A program made the translations under genes and the position numbers. Shown piece after piece: positions 20,740 to 29,362 of a stretch of 64,000 bases of DNA. The notes beneath the pieces were generated by a model that was given only the letters and a program-made list of their open reading frames with translations, made no database searches and was not told the origin of the DNA. The number at the start of each line of letters is the position of its first letter. Position 1 is the first letter of the stretch. Source of the DNA: Xanthomonas fragariae (GTDB lineage: Bacteria > Pseudomonadota > Gammaproteobacteria > Xanthomonadales > Xanthomonadaceae); assembly GCF_900183975.1 (NCBI RefSeq), contig NZ_LT853882.1, positions 985,501 through 1,049,500 on the forward strand. Reading direction: 5' to 3'.

Positions 20740-21537
20740 TTACGCCGCCGACCAACGCCAATGCCACGGTTCGTAGATGATGTCGTACGGGTTGTCGCGT
20801 GGATAACTCAGGCGATAACCGAATCGCTGCGCATTGGCGCTCAGCCAGGCAAAAGCGGGCGTGGTTTCGAACGATTCCTCCACCGGTGGCTGCCCCGGCG
20901 TGCCGATATCCAGCGCATCGCCGCTATGGTGTTCGCTGAAACCGGGCGCGGTGTTGACCGCCACTATCTGCGCCACCGTCATACCGCGCGCGAGCTTGCG
21001 TTCGAAGATTGCCAGTTGGTAATCGTGGCTGCGATAACCGGACAATGCATCGAGCAGGATGCAGGCGCGCGCGGCATCGGCCCGCATGTTTCGCCACGCA
21101 CGGCTTGCGCCAGCGCTGAGCCACAGCGGCCGTGAGAAGCGATCGCGCCCGGCAAAGTGCAAGGCAGCAGGTTCGGGTACCAGGCGCAGCCCGGTCTGAC
21201 GCGGATACGCGTCCATGTCGATGGCCAGTTGCGCCAATCGATGTTGCACGCCATTGACGGGCAGCAGCGTATTGGTGCGATCCGGCCCACGCCTGTGGAG
21301 CGTCTCCAACAGCGTCAGCGCCTCATCCAGCCCAGACTCTTGCGCAAGTCGCGGGATCAGCGGCATCACGCCCTGTGGTAGATGTGCAGCCAGATAGCGC
21401 CCGTCGCGCTTGCGTCGCATCACCCAATCCGAGTGCGCCAACACGCGCGCATCCGCGTTACCACGCGCACGCAGCAGATCCGCGGGCCACAGTTCGATGT
21501 CGCGGGTATTGAATAGCAGGCGTGGGGAATTGCGCAT
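20740..21537 (-). CDS. M15-family D,D-carboxypeptidase-like protein
   Basis: 265 residues with the LAS-peptidase zinc motifs of VanY/DdpX-type enzymes: SEHHSGDALDIG (His and Asp ligands) and the terminal EPWHWRW (His ligand with catalytic Glu just before). These enzymes trim D-Ala or related peptides from cell-wall precursors. No clear signal peptide is seen, so a cytoplasmic or unusual export route is possible. Convergent with the glycosylase gene. Confidence 0.8.
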   Translation of the reverse strand: MRNSPRLLFNTRDIELWPADLLRARGNADARVLAHSDWVMRRKRDGRYLAAHLPQGVMPLIPRLAQESGLDEALTLLETLHRRGPDRTNTLLPVNGVQHRLAQLAIDMDAYPRQTGLRLVPEPAALHFAGRDRFSRPLWLSAGASRAWRNMRADAARACILLDALSGYRSHDYQLAIFERKLARGMTVAQIVAVNTAPGFSEHHSGDALDIGTPGQPPVEESFETTPAFAWLSANAQRFGYRLSYPRDNPYDIIYEPWHWRWSAA

Positions 21538-21664
21538 GCATACAGCTTAGCGGGCGCTGCGTGAGGGCTGCCAATCCGGTGAGACGCGAATGCTTGCGTG
21601 CGCCTAGATGTGTTACGCACCTCGCGCTCCCCCCCAACGTACATAACACGCTCTAAGAGCCTGT

Positions 21665-22183
21665 TCACGATCTTTTGACTAGAAGCGCCAAGAAGGCCAG
21701 ATGGATGAACTGCAAGCTGGTGTTGAGTTTGCGCTCGCAGTTCTTCCACAGCCTTCGGTTTTTCTCCAGCCAGGCAAAACTGCGCTCGACGATCCAGCGC
21801 TTGGGCATGACCTTGAAGGTGTGCAGTTCGCTGCGCTTGGCAATCTGCACCGTGAGCTGCTCGCCTAGAATCTCTCGCACGCCTTCGGCAAACGGTACTC
21901 CGGTGTAACCACTGTCGCACAGCAGGCTTTGTACATGCGTCAAGTTTGACTGACAGCGCTCCAGCGCCCGCAGCGCACCTTTGCGGTCGGTCACCTCCGC
22001 CGTCGTCACCGCGATGGCATGGGGCAACCCCTGGGTATCAACAGCGATATGCCGCTTGATGCCCGACACCTTTTTGCCCGCGTCATATCCCTTTTGCCCG
22101 GCTGTGTCCGTGTTCTTGACGCTCTGCGCGTCCACGATCAAGAACCTGCTGAAGATGTTGCGCTCCTGTTTCTGGCGGGCCAC
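21665..22183 (-). CDS. IS5-family transposase, catalytic frame (orfB)
   Basis: C-terminal catalytic half: first Asp in FLIVDAQSVKNTDTAG, second in LCDSGYTG, and the C-terminal Glu in WIVERSFAWLEKNRRLWKN (Y2R-E type region). It has no strong ribosome-binding site of its own and is expected to be made as a frameshift fusion with the upstream frame. Confidence 0.88.
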   Translation of the reverse strand: MARQKQERNIFSRFLIVDAQSVKNTDTAGQKGYDAGKKVSGIKRHIAVDTQGLPHAIAVTTAEVTDRKGALRALERCQSNLTHVQSLLCDSGYTGVPFAEGVREILGEQLTVQIAKRSELHTFKVMPKRWIVERSFAWLEKNRRLWKNCERKLNTSLQFIHLAFLALLVKRS

Positions 22184-22463
22184 GCCAACCTGATTTTTTG
22201 AGCGCCCGCTCCAGCAGGCTCACTCCTTCATCGTCGCACTCGCCCCACTTGGCAAAGTACGCGTGCACGGTCCGCCACTTCGGAAAGTCGCTGGGTAGCG
22301 CTCGCCATTGGCAACCGGTTCGCAGCACGTACAACACTGCGCACCACACCTCATACATATCCACTCGGCGTGGCTTGGTGCGCTTGCGCGCTTGTTCCAG
22401 GATCGGGAGGATGTGTTCGAAACGCTCCCGGCTCATGTCGCTCGGATAGGTTTTTTGGCGCAT
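22083..22463 (-). CDS. IS5-family transposase, upstream frame (orfA)
   Basis: N-terminal half of the transposase: the DUF4096-type domain with YPSDMSRERFEHILP and YVLRTGCQWRALPSDFPKW. I start at 22463 (MRQKTYPSD), the usual family start. A slippery A-AAA-AAT lies near 22193-22200; slipping -1 there gives KKNQVGVARQKQERN and joins the second frame. The tail beyond that point in this frame is not family sequence. Confidence 0.85.
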   Translation of the reverse strand: MRQKTYPSDMSRERFEHILPILEQARKRTKPRRVDMYEVWCAVLYVLRTGCQWRALPSDFPKWRTVHAYFAKWGECDDEGVSLLERALKKSGWRGPPETGAQHLQQVLDRGRAERQEHGHSRAKGI

Positions 22464-22507
22464 CCGCAGAGTCTGCACCAATCAGGAAAGATCGTGAACA
22501 GGTTCTA

Positions 22508-22572
22508 AGAGTGGCTAACAAAACGACTGCGCACCCACCTGGCGAATGCTCGCTACGTTTGTTAGCCGCTCT
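22508..22572. repeat. 65-bp inverted-repeat element beside the IS
   Basis: The arms AGAGTGGCTAACAAAACG and CGTTTGTTAGCCGCTCT are near-perfect reverse complements (one mismatch, one indel) around about 30 bases. It begins exactly at the right edge of the IS target duplication, suggesting the IS landed at its end. Could be a tiny MITE or paired ends of a deleted element. Confidence 0.5.
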
Positions 22573-22760
22573 AAATAGGCGACATGTTGATCAGCAATGG
22601 CGCGAACATATGCAAAACGATAGCGGCGCTGAAGTGCGCCAACAACGCCATCTCCATGCAGCACATGCATTCATTGATCCTTGAGCGTGACTTGGCGGGC
22701 GCGGTTTTTTATCGAATGGGCGCAGAGCCGTTCCGGCGATCAATCACACCTGCTTCTTGT

Positions 22761-22940
22761 TCAAGCACCTGGCTCTTTGTCTCCCTGCGGCTTCGGCAAG
22801 CGCCCGGCCTTGCGCAGTGCATCGCGCAACACGTATTCGATCTGCGCGTTGAGGCTGCGCAGTTCGTCGTCCGCCCAACGTTGCGCGGCGGCCAGAACAT
22901 CGGCGTTGATGCGCAGCGGGTAAGCCTTCTTTTCGCTCAC
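22761..22940 (-). CDS. ribbon-helix-helix (Arc-like) DNA-binding protein, 59 aa
   Basis: A short gene with a GTG start. The product begins [19 protein letters not shown] and continues with helices [21 protein letters not shown], the beta-strand plus two-helix pattern of Arc/MetJ repressors ([12 protein letters not shown] is the typical end). It starts only three bases after the stop of the small membrane-protein gene, so it is the last gene of the SPFH operon. It may bind the palindrome in front of that operon as an autorepressor; this is inference. Confidence 0.8.
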   Translation of the reverse strand: MSEKKAYPLRINADVLAAAQRWADDELRSLNAQIEYVLRDALRKAGRLPKPQGDKEPGA

Positions 22941-22943
22941 GCG

Positions 22944-23213
22944 TTATTTCCCACTGCCGCTGTGGCGGCGCAGGTGCATGACCACCGAGACGATCAACAC
23001 GTTGACGCCGATGATCATGCCAATCACCACCGCGTAGATGCCGGCGCGGTTGTCGCCGGCCCAATACAGGCATGCGGCGCCGACCAGAATGACCAGGCTG
23101 ATCAAGGCCCAGCGCAGGCCCAGGCCGCGTGCGCGGTCGTGATCGTCGGCCCCAATGGCGGCCGCGATCGCCAGCGCCGGCAAACCGGAAAGAGCGACGA
23201 CCAGCGGCACCAT
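22944..23213 (-). CDS. small membrane protein of the SPFH operon
   Basis: About 89 residues with three hydrophobic helices (MVPLVVALSGLPALAIAAAIG; WALISLVILVGAACLYW; GIYAVVIGMIIGVNVLIVSVVM) and a His/Arg-rich end. I start at 23213 because GAGGA then sits five bases upstream. An in-frame ATG at 23225 is too close to that site and overlaps the preceding gene. Family unknown. It lies between the SPFH gene and the ribbon-helix-helix gene. Confidence 0.75.
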   Translation of the reverse strand: MVPLVVALSGLPALAIAAAIGADDHDRARGLGLRWALISLVILVGAACLYWAGDNRAGIYAVVIGMIIGVNVLIVSVVMHLRRHSGSGK

Positions 23214-23221
23214 GGCATTCC

Positions 23222-24091
23222 TCAATACAGCGAGCCGGCGTTGACCACCGGTTGGGTACCGCGATCAGAACACAACACGGTGAGCAGATTTGAGACCATG
23301 TGCGCTTTGCGCTCTTCGTCCAATTGCACCACACCGTTCTTTTGCAGCTCGGCCAGCGCCATCTCAACCATGCCGACCGCACCGGCGACGATGCGCGTGC
23401 GTGCGGCGATCACCGCATTGGCCTGCTGACGTTGCAGCATGGCCTGGGCGATTTCCGGTGCATAGGCGAGGTGGCTGATGCGCGCTTCGATCACATCCAC
23501 ACCAGCCTGGGTCAGGCGCTCGTCCAGATGCCGCTTGAGCTGCTCACTGATTTCGGCCGGATGGCTGCGCAGCGAGATCTGATCATCCTTGTGCTGGTCG
23601 TAGGGGTAGCTGGTGGCCATCGCGCGCAGCGCCGCTTCGGACTGGATATGCACGAAGCTTTCGTAATCGTCCACGTTGTACACGGCCTCCGAGGCATCCA
23701 ACACCTGCCACACGATCACCGCAGCGATCTCGATCGGGCTGCCATCGAGTTCGTTGACCTTGAGCCGGCCACTTTCGAAATTACGTACGCGCTGGCTGAC
23801 GCGGCGCTTGGAGTAGAAGGGGCTGTTCCAACGCAGGCCCGGGTCTTTGACCGTGCCGACATACTTGCCGAACAGGCTCAGCACCGCGGCCTGATTCGGT
23901 TCCAGCGTGTACAGGCCGGCCAGCATGAAAATGCCCAGCGCCACCACCAGCAGCGAAGTGAGGAACCCACTCGGCGTCAAGCTGATGGCGGCCATTGTGG
24001 CGAGCATGAACCAAGCTGTGCCCGCGAACGCCGCGCCGGCTGCAAGAATGACAGGGATGCCCCGCAGCGAGCTGATCGGCTTCTCTTTCAT
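23222..24091 (-). CDS. SPFH/Band 7 domain protein
   Basis: 289-residue stomatin/prohibitin-type protein with two N-terminal hydrophobic segments (about residues 10-55, including [21 protein letters not shown]). The SPFH domain follows ([25 protein letters not shown] ... [19 protein letters not shown]). The C-terminal helix is rich in Ala/Gln ([21 protein letters not shown]), typical of oligomerising flotillin-like proteins. AAGGAG precedes the ATG at 24091. First gene of a three-gene operon. Such proteins organise membrane microdomains or regulate proteases; its specific role is unknown. Confidence 0.88.
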   Translation of the reverse strand: MKEKPISSLRGIPVILAAGAAFAGTAWFMLATMAAISLTPSGFLTSLLVVALGIFMLAGLYTLEPNQAAVLSLFGKYVGTVKDPGLRWNSPFYSKRRVSQRVRNFESGRLKVNELDGSPIEIAAVIVWQVLDASEAVYNVDDYESFVHIQSEAALRAMATSYPYDQHKDDQISLRSHPAEISEQLKRHLDERLTQAGVDVIEARISHLAYAPEIAQAMLQRQQANAVIAARTRIVAGAVGMVEMALAELQKNGVVQLDEERKAHMVSNLLTVLCSDRGTQPVVNAGSLY

Positions 24092-24116
24092 GGTGCGAGT
24101 CTCCTTGGGTAGGTTC

Positions 24117-24145
24117 AAAAAAGATATCAAAGTGATATCTTTTTT
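24117..24145. promoter_or_regulatory. perfect 13-bp palindrome in front of the SPFH operon
   Basis: AAAAAAGATATCA, spacer AAG, then TGATATCTTTTTT: a perfect 13-bp inverted repeat, 26 bases before the SPFH start. Position and GATATCA half-sites suggest a repressor operator. As RNA read rightward it also resembles a weak terminator ending in T7, but no gene upstream on the plus strand needs one. Confidence 0.65.
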
Positions 24146-24220
24146 TGCAAGGCCTTTGGTCCGTGGTTGTGGAGAGGGCCCGTTAGAATGGCCGCCTCCT
24201 TCTGATCTGGACCGCGCTCA

Positions 24221-25423
24221 ATGACTACTCTCGGCACGCCGTTGTCGCCTTCCGCCACTCGCGTGTTGTTGCTGGGCTCGGGAGAACTGGGCAAGGAAGT
24301 AGCGATCGAACTGCAGCGCTTCGGCGTGGAAGTGATCGCCGCCGATCGCTACGCCAACGCACCGGCAATGCAGGTCGCGCACCGCTCGCATGTGCTGGAC
24401 ATGCTCGACCCCGAGGCGTTGCGTGCGCTGATTGCCAAGGAACAGCCACATCTGATCGTGCCGGAGATCGAGGCGATCCATACCCAGACCCTGGTTGTGC
24501 TGGAGCGTGAGCAGGGTCAGAAGGTCATCCCGACCGCACGCGCCGCGCGCCTGACCATGGACCGCGAAGGCATCCGTCGCCTGGCTGCCGAAACGCTGGG
24601 CTTGCCGACCTCGCCGTATCGCTTTGTCGATAGTGCAGCCGAGTACCGCGATGCGATCGCCGCAGTCGGTCTGCCGTGCGTGGTCAAGCCCGTGATGTCG
24701 TCCTCGGGTAAGGGCCAGAGCACCTTGCGTAACGAAGCGGACATCGATGCGGCGTGGGAATATGCGCAGACCGGCGGGCGCGCCGGTGCGGGGCGCTGCA
24801 TCGTCGAAGGCTTCATCGACTTCGAGTACGAAATCACCTTGCTGACCGTGCGGCATGCCGGCGGCACCTCCTTCTGCGACCCGATCGGGCATTGGCAAAA
24901 GGACGGCGACTACCGCGAGAGCTGGCAGCCGCAGCCGATGTCGCTGGCTGCATTGCAGGGTTCGCAAGAGATCGCGCAGGCCATCACCGATGAACTCGGC
25001 GGCTGGGGCTTGTTCGGTGTGGAGTTATTCGTCAAAGGCGACGAGGTGTGGTTCAGCGAGGTCTCGCCGCGCCCGCACGACACCGGCCTGGTCACGCTGG
25101 TGTCGCAGGAATTAAGCGAATTCGCGCTGCATGCCCGCGCTATCCTCGGCCTGCCGGTTGGCGCCGAACACGGTGGCGTGATTCGTCAGAGCGGCCCGTC
25201 CGCATCATGTGCGCTGCTCGCGCATGGTCACGGCGTCCCAGTGTTCGACAACGTCGCCGATGCATTGCGCGACCCGGACACCGCACTGCGATTGTTCGGC
25301 AAACCGCGCGTGGACGGTCACCGCCGTGTCGGCGTCACGCTGGCACGCGCCGACAGCATCGATGCCGCGCGCGCGAAGGCGCGCATGGCCGCTGCGGCAT
25401 TGCAGATTCAACTGAGCGCCTGA
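24221..25423 (+). CDS. purT: formate-dependent phosphoribosylglycinamide formyltransferase
   Basis: ATP-grasp enzyme that makes formyl-GAR from GAR, formate and ATP in purine synthesis, the alternative to PurN. The N-terminal nucleotide-fold motif is [19 protein letters not shown], the ATP-grasp loop is [12 protein letters not shown], and the metal/ATP site is [16 protein letters not shown]. 400 residues, the family length. Divergent from the SPFH operon. A TTAGAAT near 24183 may be its -10 box. Confidence 0.96.
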   Translation: MTTLGTPLSPSATRVLLLGSGELGKEVAIELQRFGVEVIAADRYANAPAMQVAHRSHVLDMLDPEALRALIAKEQPHLIVPEIEAIHTQTLVVLEREQGQKVIPTARAARLTMDREGIRRLAAETLGLPTSPYRFVDSAAEYRDAIAAVGLPCVVKPVMSSSGKGQSTLRNEADIDAAWEYAQTGGRAGAGRCIVEGFIDFEYEITLLTVRHAGGTSFCDPIGHWQKDGDYRESWQPQPMSLAALQGSQEIAQAITDELGGWGLFGVELFVKGDEVWFSEVSPRPHDTGLVTLVSQELSEFALHARAILGLPVGAEHGGVIRQSGPSASCALLAHGHGVPVFDNVADALRDPDTALRLFGKPRVDGHRRVGVTLARADSIDAARAKARMAAAALQIQLSA

Positions 25424-25615
25424 ACACAGCGATCGGCATAGGTGCGCCCTAGGAGACAAACATAAACTCCCACTCCAGCGATATGGGCTTTGAGGATGCA
25501 CCTTCAGTCATGGGGCCGAACCGCACGACGGGGAGCCTGCCTCTTTGCAGGACGCTTAGCTGGCCAGGGTGGGTAAATTATTTCGGCGACCAGGCAACAA
25601 ACGAGTCGATGATCG

Positions 25616-25822
25616 TCAACATGAAAGAGCGTCGGATCGGTCTGGTCCTGCTTTCCAATGAAGAACAGCCAACCCTTCATCTTTGTCGCCCTTTTTCTTC
25701 GCCGCCATATATTCCAACCTGGCGATCTCGATTTCTCGGGAAACATAGGTGCACTTCGCTGCGCTCTAGTCCTTCCAATCCATCCTCACCCGGTATGGGC
25801 GCTTGAGGTTACGCTCTTCCCA
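25616..25822 (-). pseudogene. 3' part of an IS-interrupted gene
   Basis: Reading on from the 5' part at 27715-27049 and removing the IS with one copy of its CCCA target duplication, the frame continues ...YGEWEERNLKRPYRVRMDWKD to a TAG at 25768-25766. The same frame then runs on as SAAKCTYVSREIEIARLEYMAA to a TGA at 25616, so the TAG is probably a later nonsense mutation. No ribosome-binding site is seen for independent translation. Confidence 0.7.
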
Positions 25823-25890
25823 CGACGTCCCCCCGATTTTGAGTAGCGCCTCAGTTTGGAGTCCAATTCCCTACCCCGAGGAGATTGGAC

Positions 25891-26154
25891 GTGAAGAAGC
25901 GTTTTACCGAAGAGCAGATCATTGGCTTCCTGCGCGAAGCCGAAGCAGGCGTGGCGATCAAAGACCTGTGCTGGCGCCATGGCTTCAGTGAGGCCTCGTA
26001 CTCCCTGTGGCGCAGCAAGTTCGGCGGAATGAGCGTGCCCGATGCCAAGCGACTCAAGGACCTTGAGTCCGAAAACGCGCGGCTGAAGAAGTTGCTGGCC
26101 GAGCAGCTGTTCGAGAACGACCTGATCAAGGATGCGCTGCGAAAAAAGTGGTGA
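25891..26154 (+). CDS. IS3-family transposase orfA
   Basis: 87 residues: helix-turn-helix of the HTH_Tnp_1 type (KKRFTEEQIIGFLREAEAG ... FSEASYSLWRSKFGG), then a leucine-zipper-like tail (LESENARLKKLLAEQLFEN). The start is a GTG at 25891 after GAGGAGATT. It ends just past an A-AAA-AAG slippery run, so part of the ribosomes would shift -1 into orfB. Confidence 0.88.
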   Translation: MKKRFTEEQIIGFLREAEAGVAIKDLCWRHGFSEASYSLWRSKFGGMSVPDAKRLKDLESENARLKKLLAEQLFENDLIKDALRKKW

Positions 26155-27016
26155 GCGCACCCGCGCGTCGTGCGCTGGTGCGCGAGTGGATCGGGTGCGG
26201 TGCCAGCGAGCGTCGCGCCTTGGCGGCGATCGGCATGAGCGCCAGTGCGCTGCGCTACTGCCCGCGCGAAGACCGCAACGTTGAGCTACGCGAGCGCATT
26301 CTTGCGCTGGCGCATCGCCATCGCCGCTATGGCGTGGGGATGATCTATCTCAAACTGCGACAGGAAGGACGCGTCGTGAACTACAAGCGTGTGGAGCGGT
26401 TGTACCGCGAACAGCAGTTGCAGGTCCGGCGCCGCAGGCGCAAGAAGGTGCCGGTGGGCGAGCGCCAACCATTGTTGCGGCCATCGCAGGCCAACCAGGT
26501 GTGGTCGATGGACTTCGTGTTCGACCGCACCGCCGAAGGCCGGGTGATCAAGTGTCTGGTGATCGTGGACGACGCAACCCACGAAGCGGTCGCCATCGAC
26601 GTGGAGCGCGCGATCTCGGGACACGGCGTTGCGCGCGTGCTGGACCGACTGGCACACAGCCGTGGCCTGCCGCAGGTGATCCGCACCGAGCGCGAAGCCT
26701 GCCCTCGGGGCACAACAGCAAGGAGTTTTGCGGCAGGGCGATGGTCGCCTGGGCGCACGCCCGTGGTGTGCAGCTACGGCTCATCCAGCCGGGCAAACCG
26801 AACCAGAACGCCTACGTCGAATCGTTCAACGGCCGACTACGCGACGAATGCCTCAACGAGCACTGGTTCCCAACACTGCTGCACGCGCGCACCGAGATCG
26901 AACGCTGGCGACGCGAATACAACGAGGACCGACCCAAGAAAGCAATCGGCGGCATGACGCCGGCCGCTTATGCCCAACATCTGACAAACACCGATATCAT
27001 CAGGCCCGGACTCTAA
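26148..27016 (+). pseudogene. IS3-family transposase orfB, frameshifted
   Basis: Integrase-type catalytic frame with the first Asp in QVWSMDFVFDRTAEGR. Near 26690-26715 the expected RTDNGKEF is replaced by about 23 extra bases (RTEREACPRG...). This removes the second catalytic Asp and shifts the frame. Downstream in another frame the rest is intact (KEFCGRAMVAWAHARGV, QNAYVESFNGRLRDECL with the Glu) to the stop at 27016. Confidence 0.85.
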
Positions 27017-27048
27017 ACCCGGCCGCTACTCAGGGCGGGGGGACGTCG

Positions 27049-27715
27049 CCCATTCGCCGTAGCTCAACTGGATTTCGATCTGGTTATCGTCTTCGATTGG
27101 CGCCTTCCAACTGATAGGGGCGTAGAAAAGACGTTGCTCGGAGTACTGGATGACTTGATCTCTCTTTAAGGAACGAAAGACGCGCTGGTAGGTATCAACT
27201 GCGACCCCAGGCACTGCCAAAGGGAGGTCACGGTCGAACGGGTAATTTATGAAAGTGCGGCAAATCGGCCGAATGGTCTGAGCTGCCCATTGACGATCAC
27301 GAAGCGTCTGGCTCGATCCATTCGCGCCGTTTCGGCGTCTTTCACTGCCTGTCGGAACCGTCAAAGACCCATCCGAGTCGGCCACAGGATGAGTGTCACG
27401 GAGCACTAGGCGGTTTGGGAACCTGCCGGAGAAGCCCTCCATGGTTGTTACCCGTTGCCTCTGTGCGCGCTGCACCAATTCGCCCTCGCCCTTGACGTCG
27501 CACCCAATCTCGTGCCCATCGTAGGCTCTGAAATAGGGACGGACCTTGTTCTCCGGCCAATACGAGCAAGGAGTTACTTGGGCACTGCAACCCCGACACT
27601 CATAGCCCAGCTTATCGACCGGATTGATCATCCACAGCTGTTCGGCGTCGACGATCTGTCCCGTGCGCTTGTCGCGTGCTGACTGTCCCGTGCGCTCGTC
27701 GCGTGCTGATGTCAT
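27049..27715 (-). pseudogene. 5' part of an IS-interrupted gene, CoiA-like zinc-binding N-terminus
   Basis: About 222 codons from an ATG at 27715 (GGAGAA five bases upstream) up to the IS edge. A Cys cluster (YECRGCSAQV ... RPYFRAYDGHEIGCDV) resembles the zinc-binding start of CoiA/competence-type proteins. The rest (PICRTFINYPFDRDLPLAVPG) is not recognised. A 27-bp direct repeat at 27656-27709 encodes the nine-residue repeat SARD[E/K]RTGQ. The gene is split by the IS at 27048; see 25616-25822 for its end. Confidence 0.65.
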
Positions 27716-27809
27716 GTCGCTTCTCCGGCTTGCCTGTCAGGCCGCTATTTGAGTTGGCGGCGATTGTGGTTCACAACGTTGGTGTAATTCGTCGCCCCTG
27801 AAAAACCCC

Positions 27810-27905
27810 AACCACCCAACCACCCAACCACCCAACCACCCAACCACCCAACCACCCAACCACCCAACCACCCAACCACCCAACCACCCAACCACCCAAC
27901 CACCC
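27810..27905. repeat. 12 x 8-bp tandem repeat (AACCACCC)
   Basis: Twelve perfect copies of AACCACCC followed by a degenerate AACGACCG. It sits inside the IS, immediately after its left inverted repeat. It is strand-asymmetric (C/A rich on plus, G/T rich on minus), the kind of array prone to slipped-strand copy-number change. Confidence 0.97.
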
Positions 27906-27994
27906 AACGACCGCAAGGCCTTGATGTCTGCACCGGCGTGCCAAAACTACCAGTGTTCGCTACGCTGAAGGCTGGTTTCTTGCAATTTGCGCCC

Positions 27995-29362
27995 ATGCGT
28001 ACACGCCGTCCTGCTGCCGAAGACAGACCCGCCGACGAGTTGTTTCGTTCGCGGCTGGAGAACTAGATCGATCTGCGTCATCCGCTGGCGCGGCTGAGCC
28101 AACGGATGCCGTGGACGGCGTTGGAGCAAGCACTTTCATCGCGCTTGCCGGCCACCCAGGCCGGTGGCGGTCGGCCGGCATTGCCGGTGCGGCTGATTGC
28201 CGGTTTGCTCTACCTCAAACACGCTTACGACCTGTCCGATGAAGCGGTGTGCGAGCGCTGGCTGGAGAATCCGTACTGGCAGTTCTTCACCGGCGAGGTC
28301 GTGTTCCAGACGCGTTTGCCGTGCGATGCCAGCTCGCTGACGCGCTGGCGGCAGCGCCTGGGTGAGGCCGGGATGGAAGAGCTGCTGGCGCACACCATCA
28401 ACGCCGCGCACGCGATGCAGGCGGTGGACGCACGCGAGTTGTCGCGGGTGATCGTGGACACCACGGTGCAGGAAAAGGCGATCGCCTATCCGACCGACAG
28501 CCGTTTGCTGGAGGTGGCACGCAAGAAGCTGGTGTTACTGGCCAAGCGGCACAGCATCGGATTGCGGCAGAGCTACGCGCGGCAAGGCCCGGCCCTGAGC
28601 CGCAAGGCAGGTCGGTATGCGCATGCGCGCCAGTTCAAGCGGATGCGGCGCGTGCTGCGACGTCAACGCACAGTGCTGGGACGGCTCGTGCGCGACATCC
28701 AACGCAAACTCGATCAGGTAAACACCGGCGTGCGCGAGCGCATCGCTGTCTGGCTGGAACGTGCGCAACGGCTGTGCACGCAGCGTCCGAAGGACAAACA
28801 AAAACCCTACGCATTGCATGCCCCGGAAGTGGAATGCATCGGCAAGGGCAAGGCGCGTCAAGCGTACGAATTTGGCGTCAAGGTCGGCATTGCGGTCACC
28901 GCCTGCAAGGGATTGGTCGTGGGTGCGCGCAGCTTCCCGGGCAACCCGTACGACGGCGATACCTTGGCCGAGCAGCTGGAGCAGACACGCGGGTTGCTGC
29001 AGGATGTGAGCGTAGAACCGACGGTGGCGATCGTGGACCTGGGCTATCGCGGGCGCGCGGTCGATGGCGTGCAGGTCCTGCATCGCGGCAAGGCCAAGAC
29101 GCTGACGCGACGGCAATGGCGCTGGATCAAGCGACGGCAGGCGGTGGAGCCGGTGATCGGACATCTGAAAGACGACTGCAGGTTGCGTCGCTGCAGGCTG
29201 AAAGGTGCCCAAGGCGATGCGCTGCACGTGCTCGGCTGCGCGGCCGGCTACAACCTGCGCTGGCTGCTGCGCTGGATCGCGTTTTTGCGTGCCTGGATGC
29301 GGGCGATGGGATGGTCATCCTTGAGTACCGTGCCGCTGTCACCGACGGCACTTGGCGCTTGA
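27995..29362 (+). pseudogene. IS5-like transposase with an early amber codon
   Basis: Reading from ATG 27995 the frame runs RTRRPAAEDRPADELFRSRLEN, stop TAG at 28064, then IDLRHPLARLSQRMPWTALEQ and on to 29362 without another stop. The sense codon was probably CAG. Downstream restart at the ATG at 28106 would give 418 residues, with DDE-type motifs in VIVDTTVQEK, VAIVDLGYRGRA and AVEPVIGHLKDDCRL. The truncated form lacks only the N-terminal 37 codons, so partial function is possible. Confidence 0.8.

Larger units (their letters stand above)
21657..22505. mobile_element. IS5-family (IS427-type) insertion sequence, 849 bp
   Basis: The ends form 19-bp inverted repeats with one mismatch (GAGCCTGTTCACGATCTTT and GAACCTGTTCACGATCTTT). 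The trinucleotide TAA flanks both sides (21654-21656 and 22506-22508) as a target duplication. It carries two overlapping transposase frames on the minus strand joined by a probable programmed frameshift. Both frames look intact, so the copy may be active. Confidence 0.9.
25823..27048. mobile_element. IS3-family (IS407-group) insertion sequence, 1226 bp
   Basis: The ends are inverted repeats starting CGACGTCCCCCCG with more matching blocks inside (TGAGTAGCG, GTTT.GAGTCC). A 4-bp target duplication CCCA lies at 25819-25822 and 27049-27052; 4 bp is the IS407-group rule. It has the two-frame transposase layout with a slippery A-AAA-AAG at 26142-26148. The second frame is damaged, so this copy should not transpose on its own. 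Confidence 0.88.

Noticed and set aside
25504..25746. 80-codon minus-strand frame near purT
   Set aside because: Overlaps the 3' part of the IS-split gene in a different frame; the latter frame continues a real protein.
27810..27905. CRISPR array
   Set aside because: Units are 8 bp and contiguous with no spacers.
27745..27996. Minus-strand frame encoding repeated VVGWLGGW
   Set aside because: Simply the translation of the 8-bp tandem repeat and IS end; not a protein.
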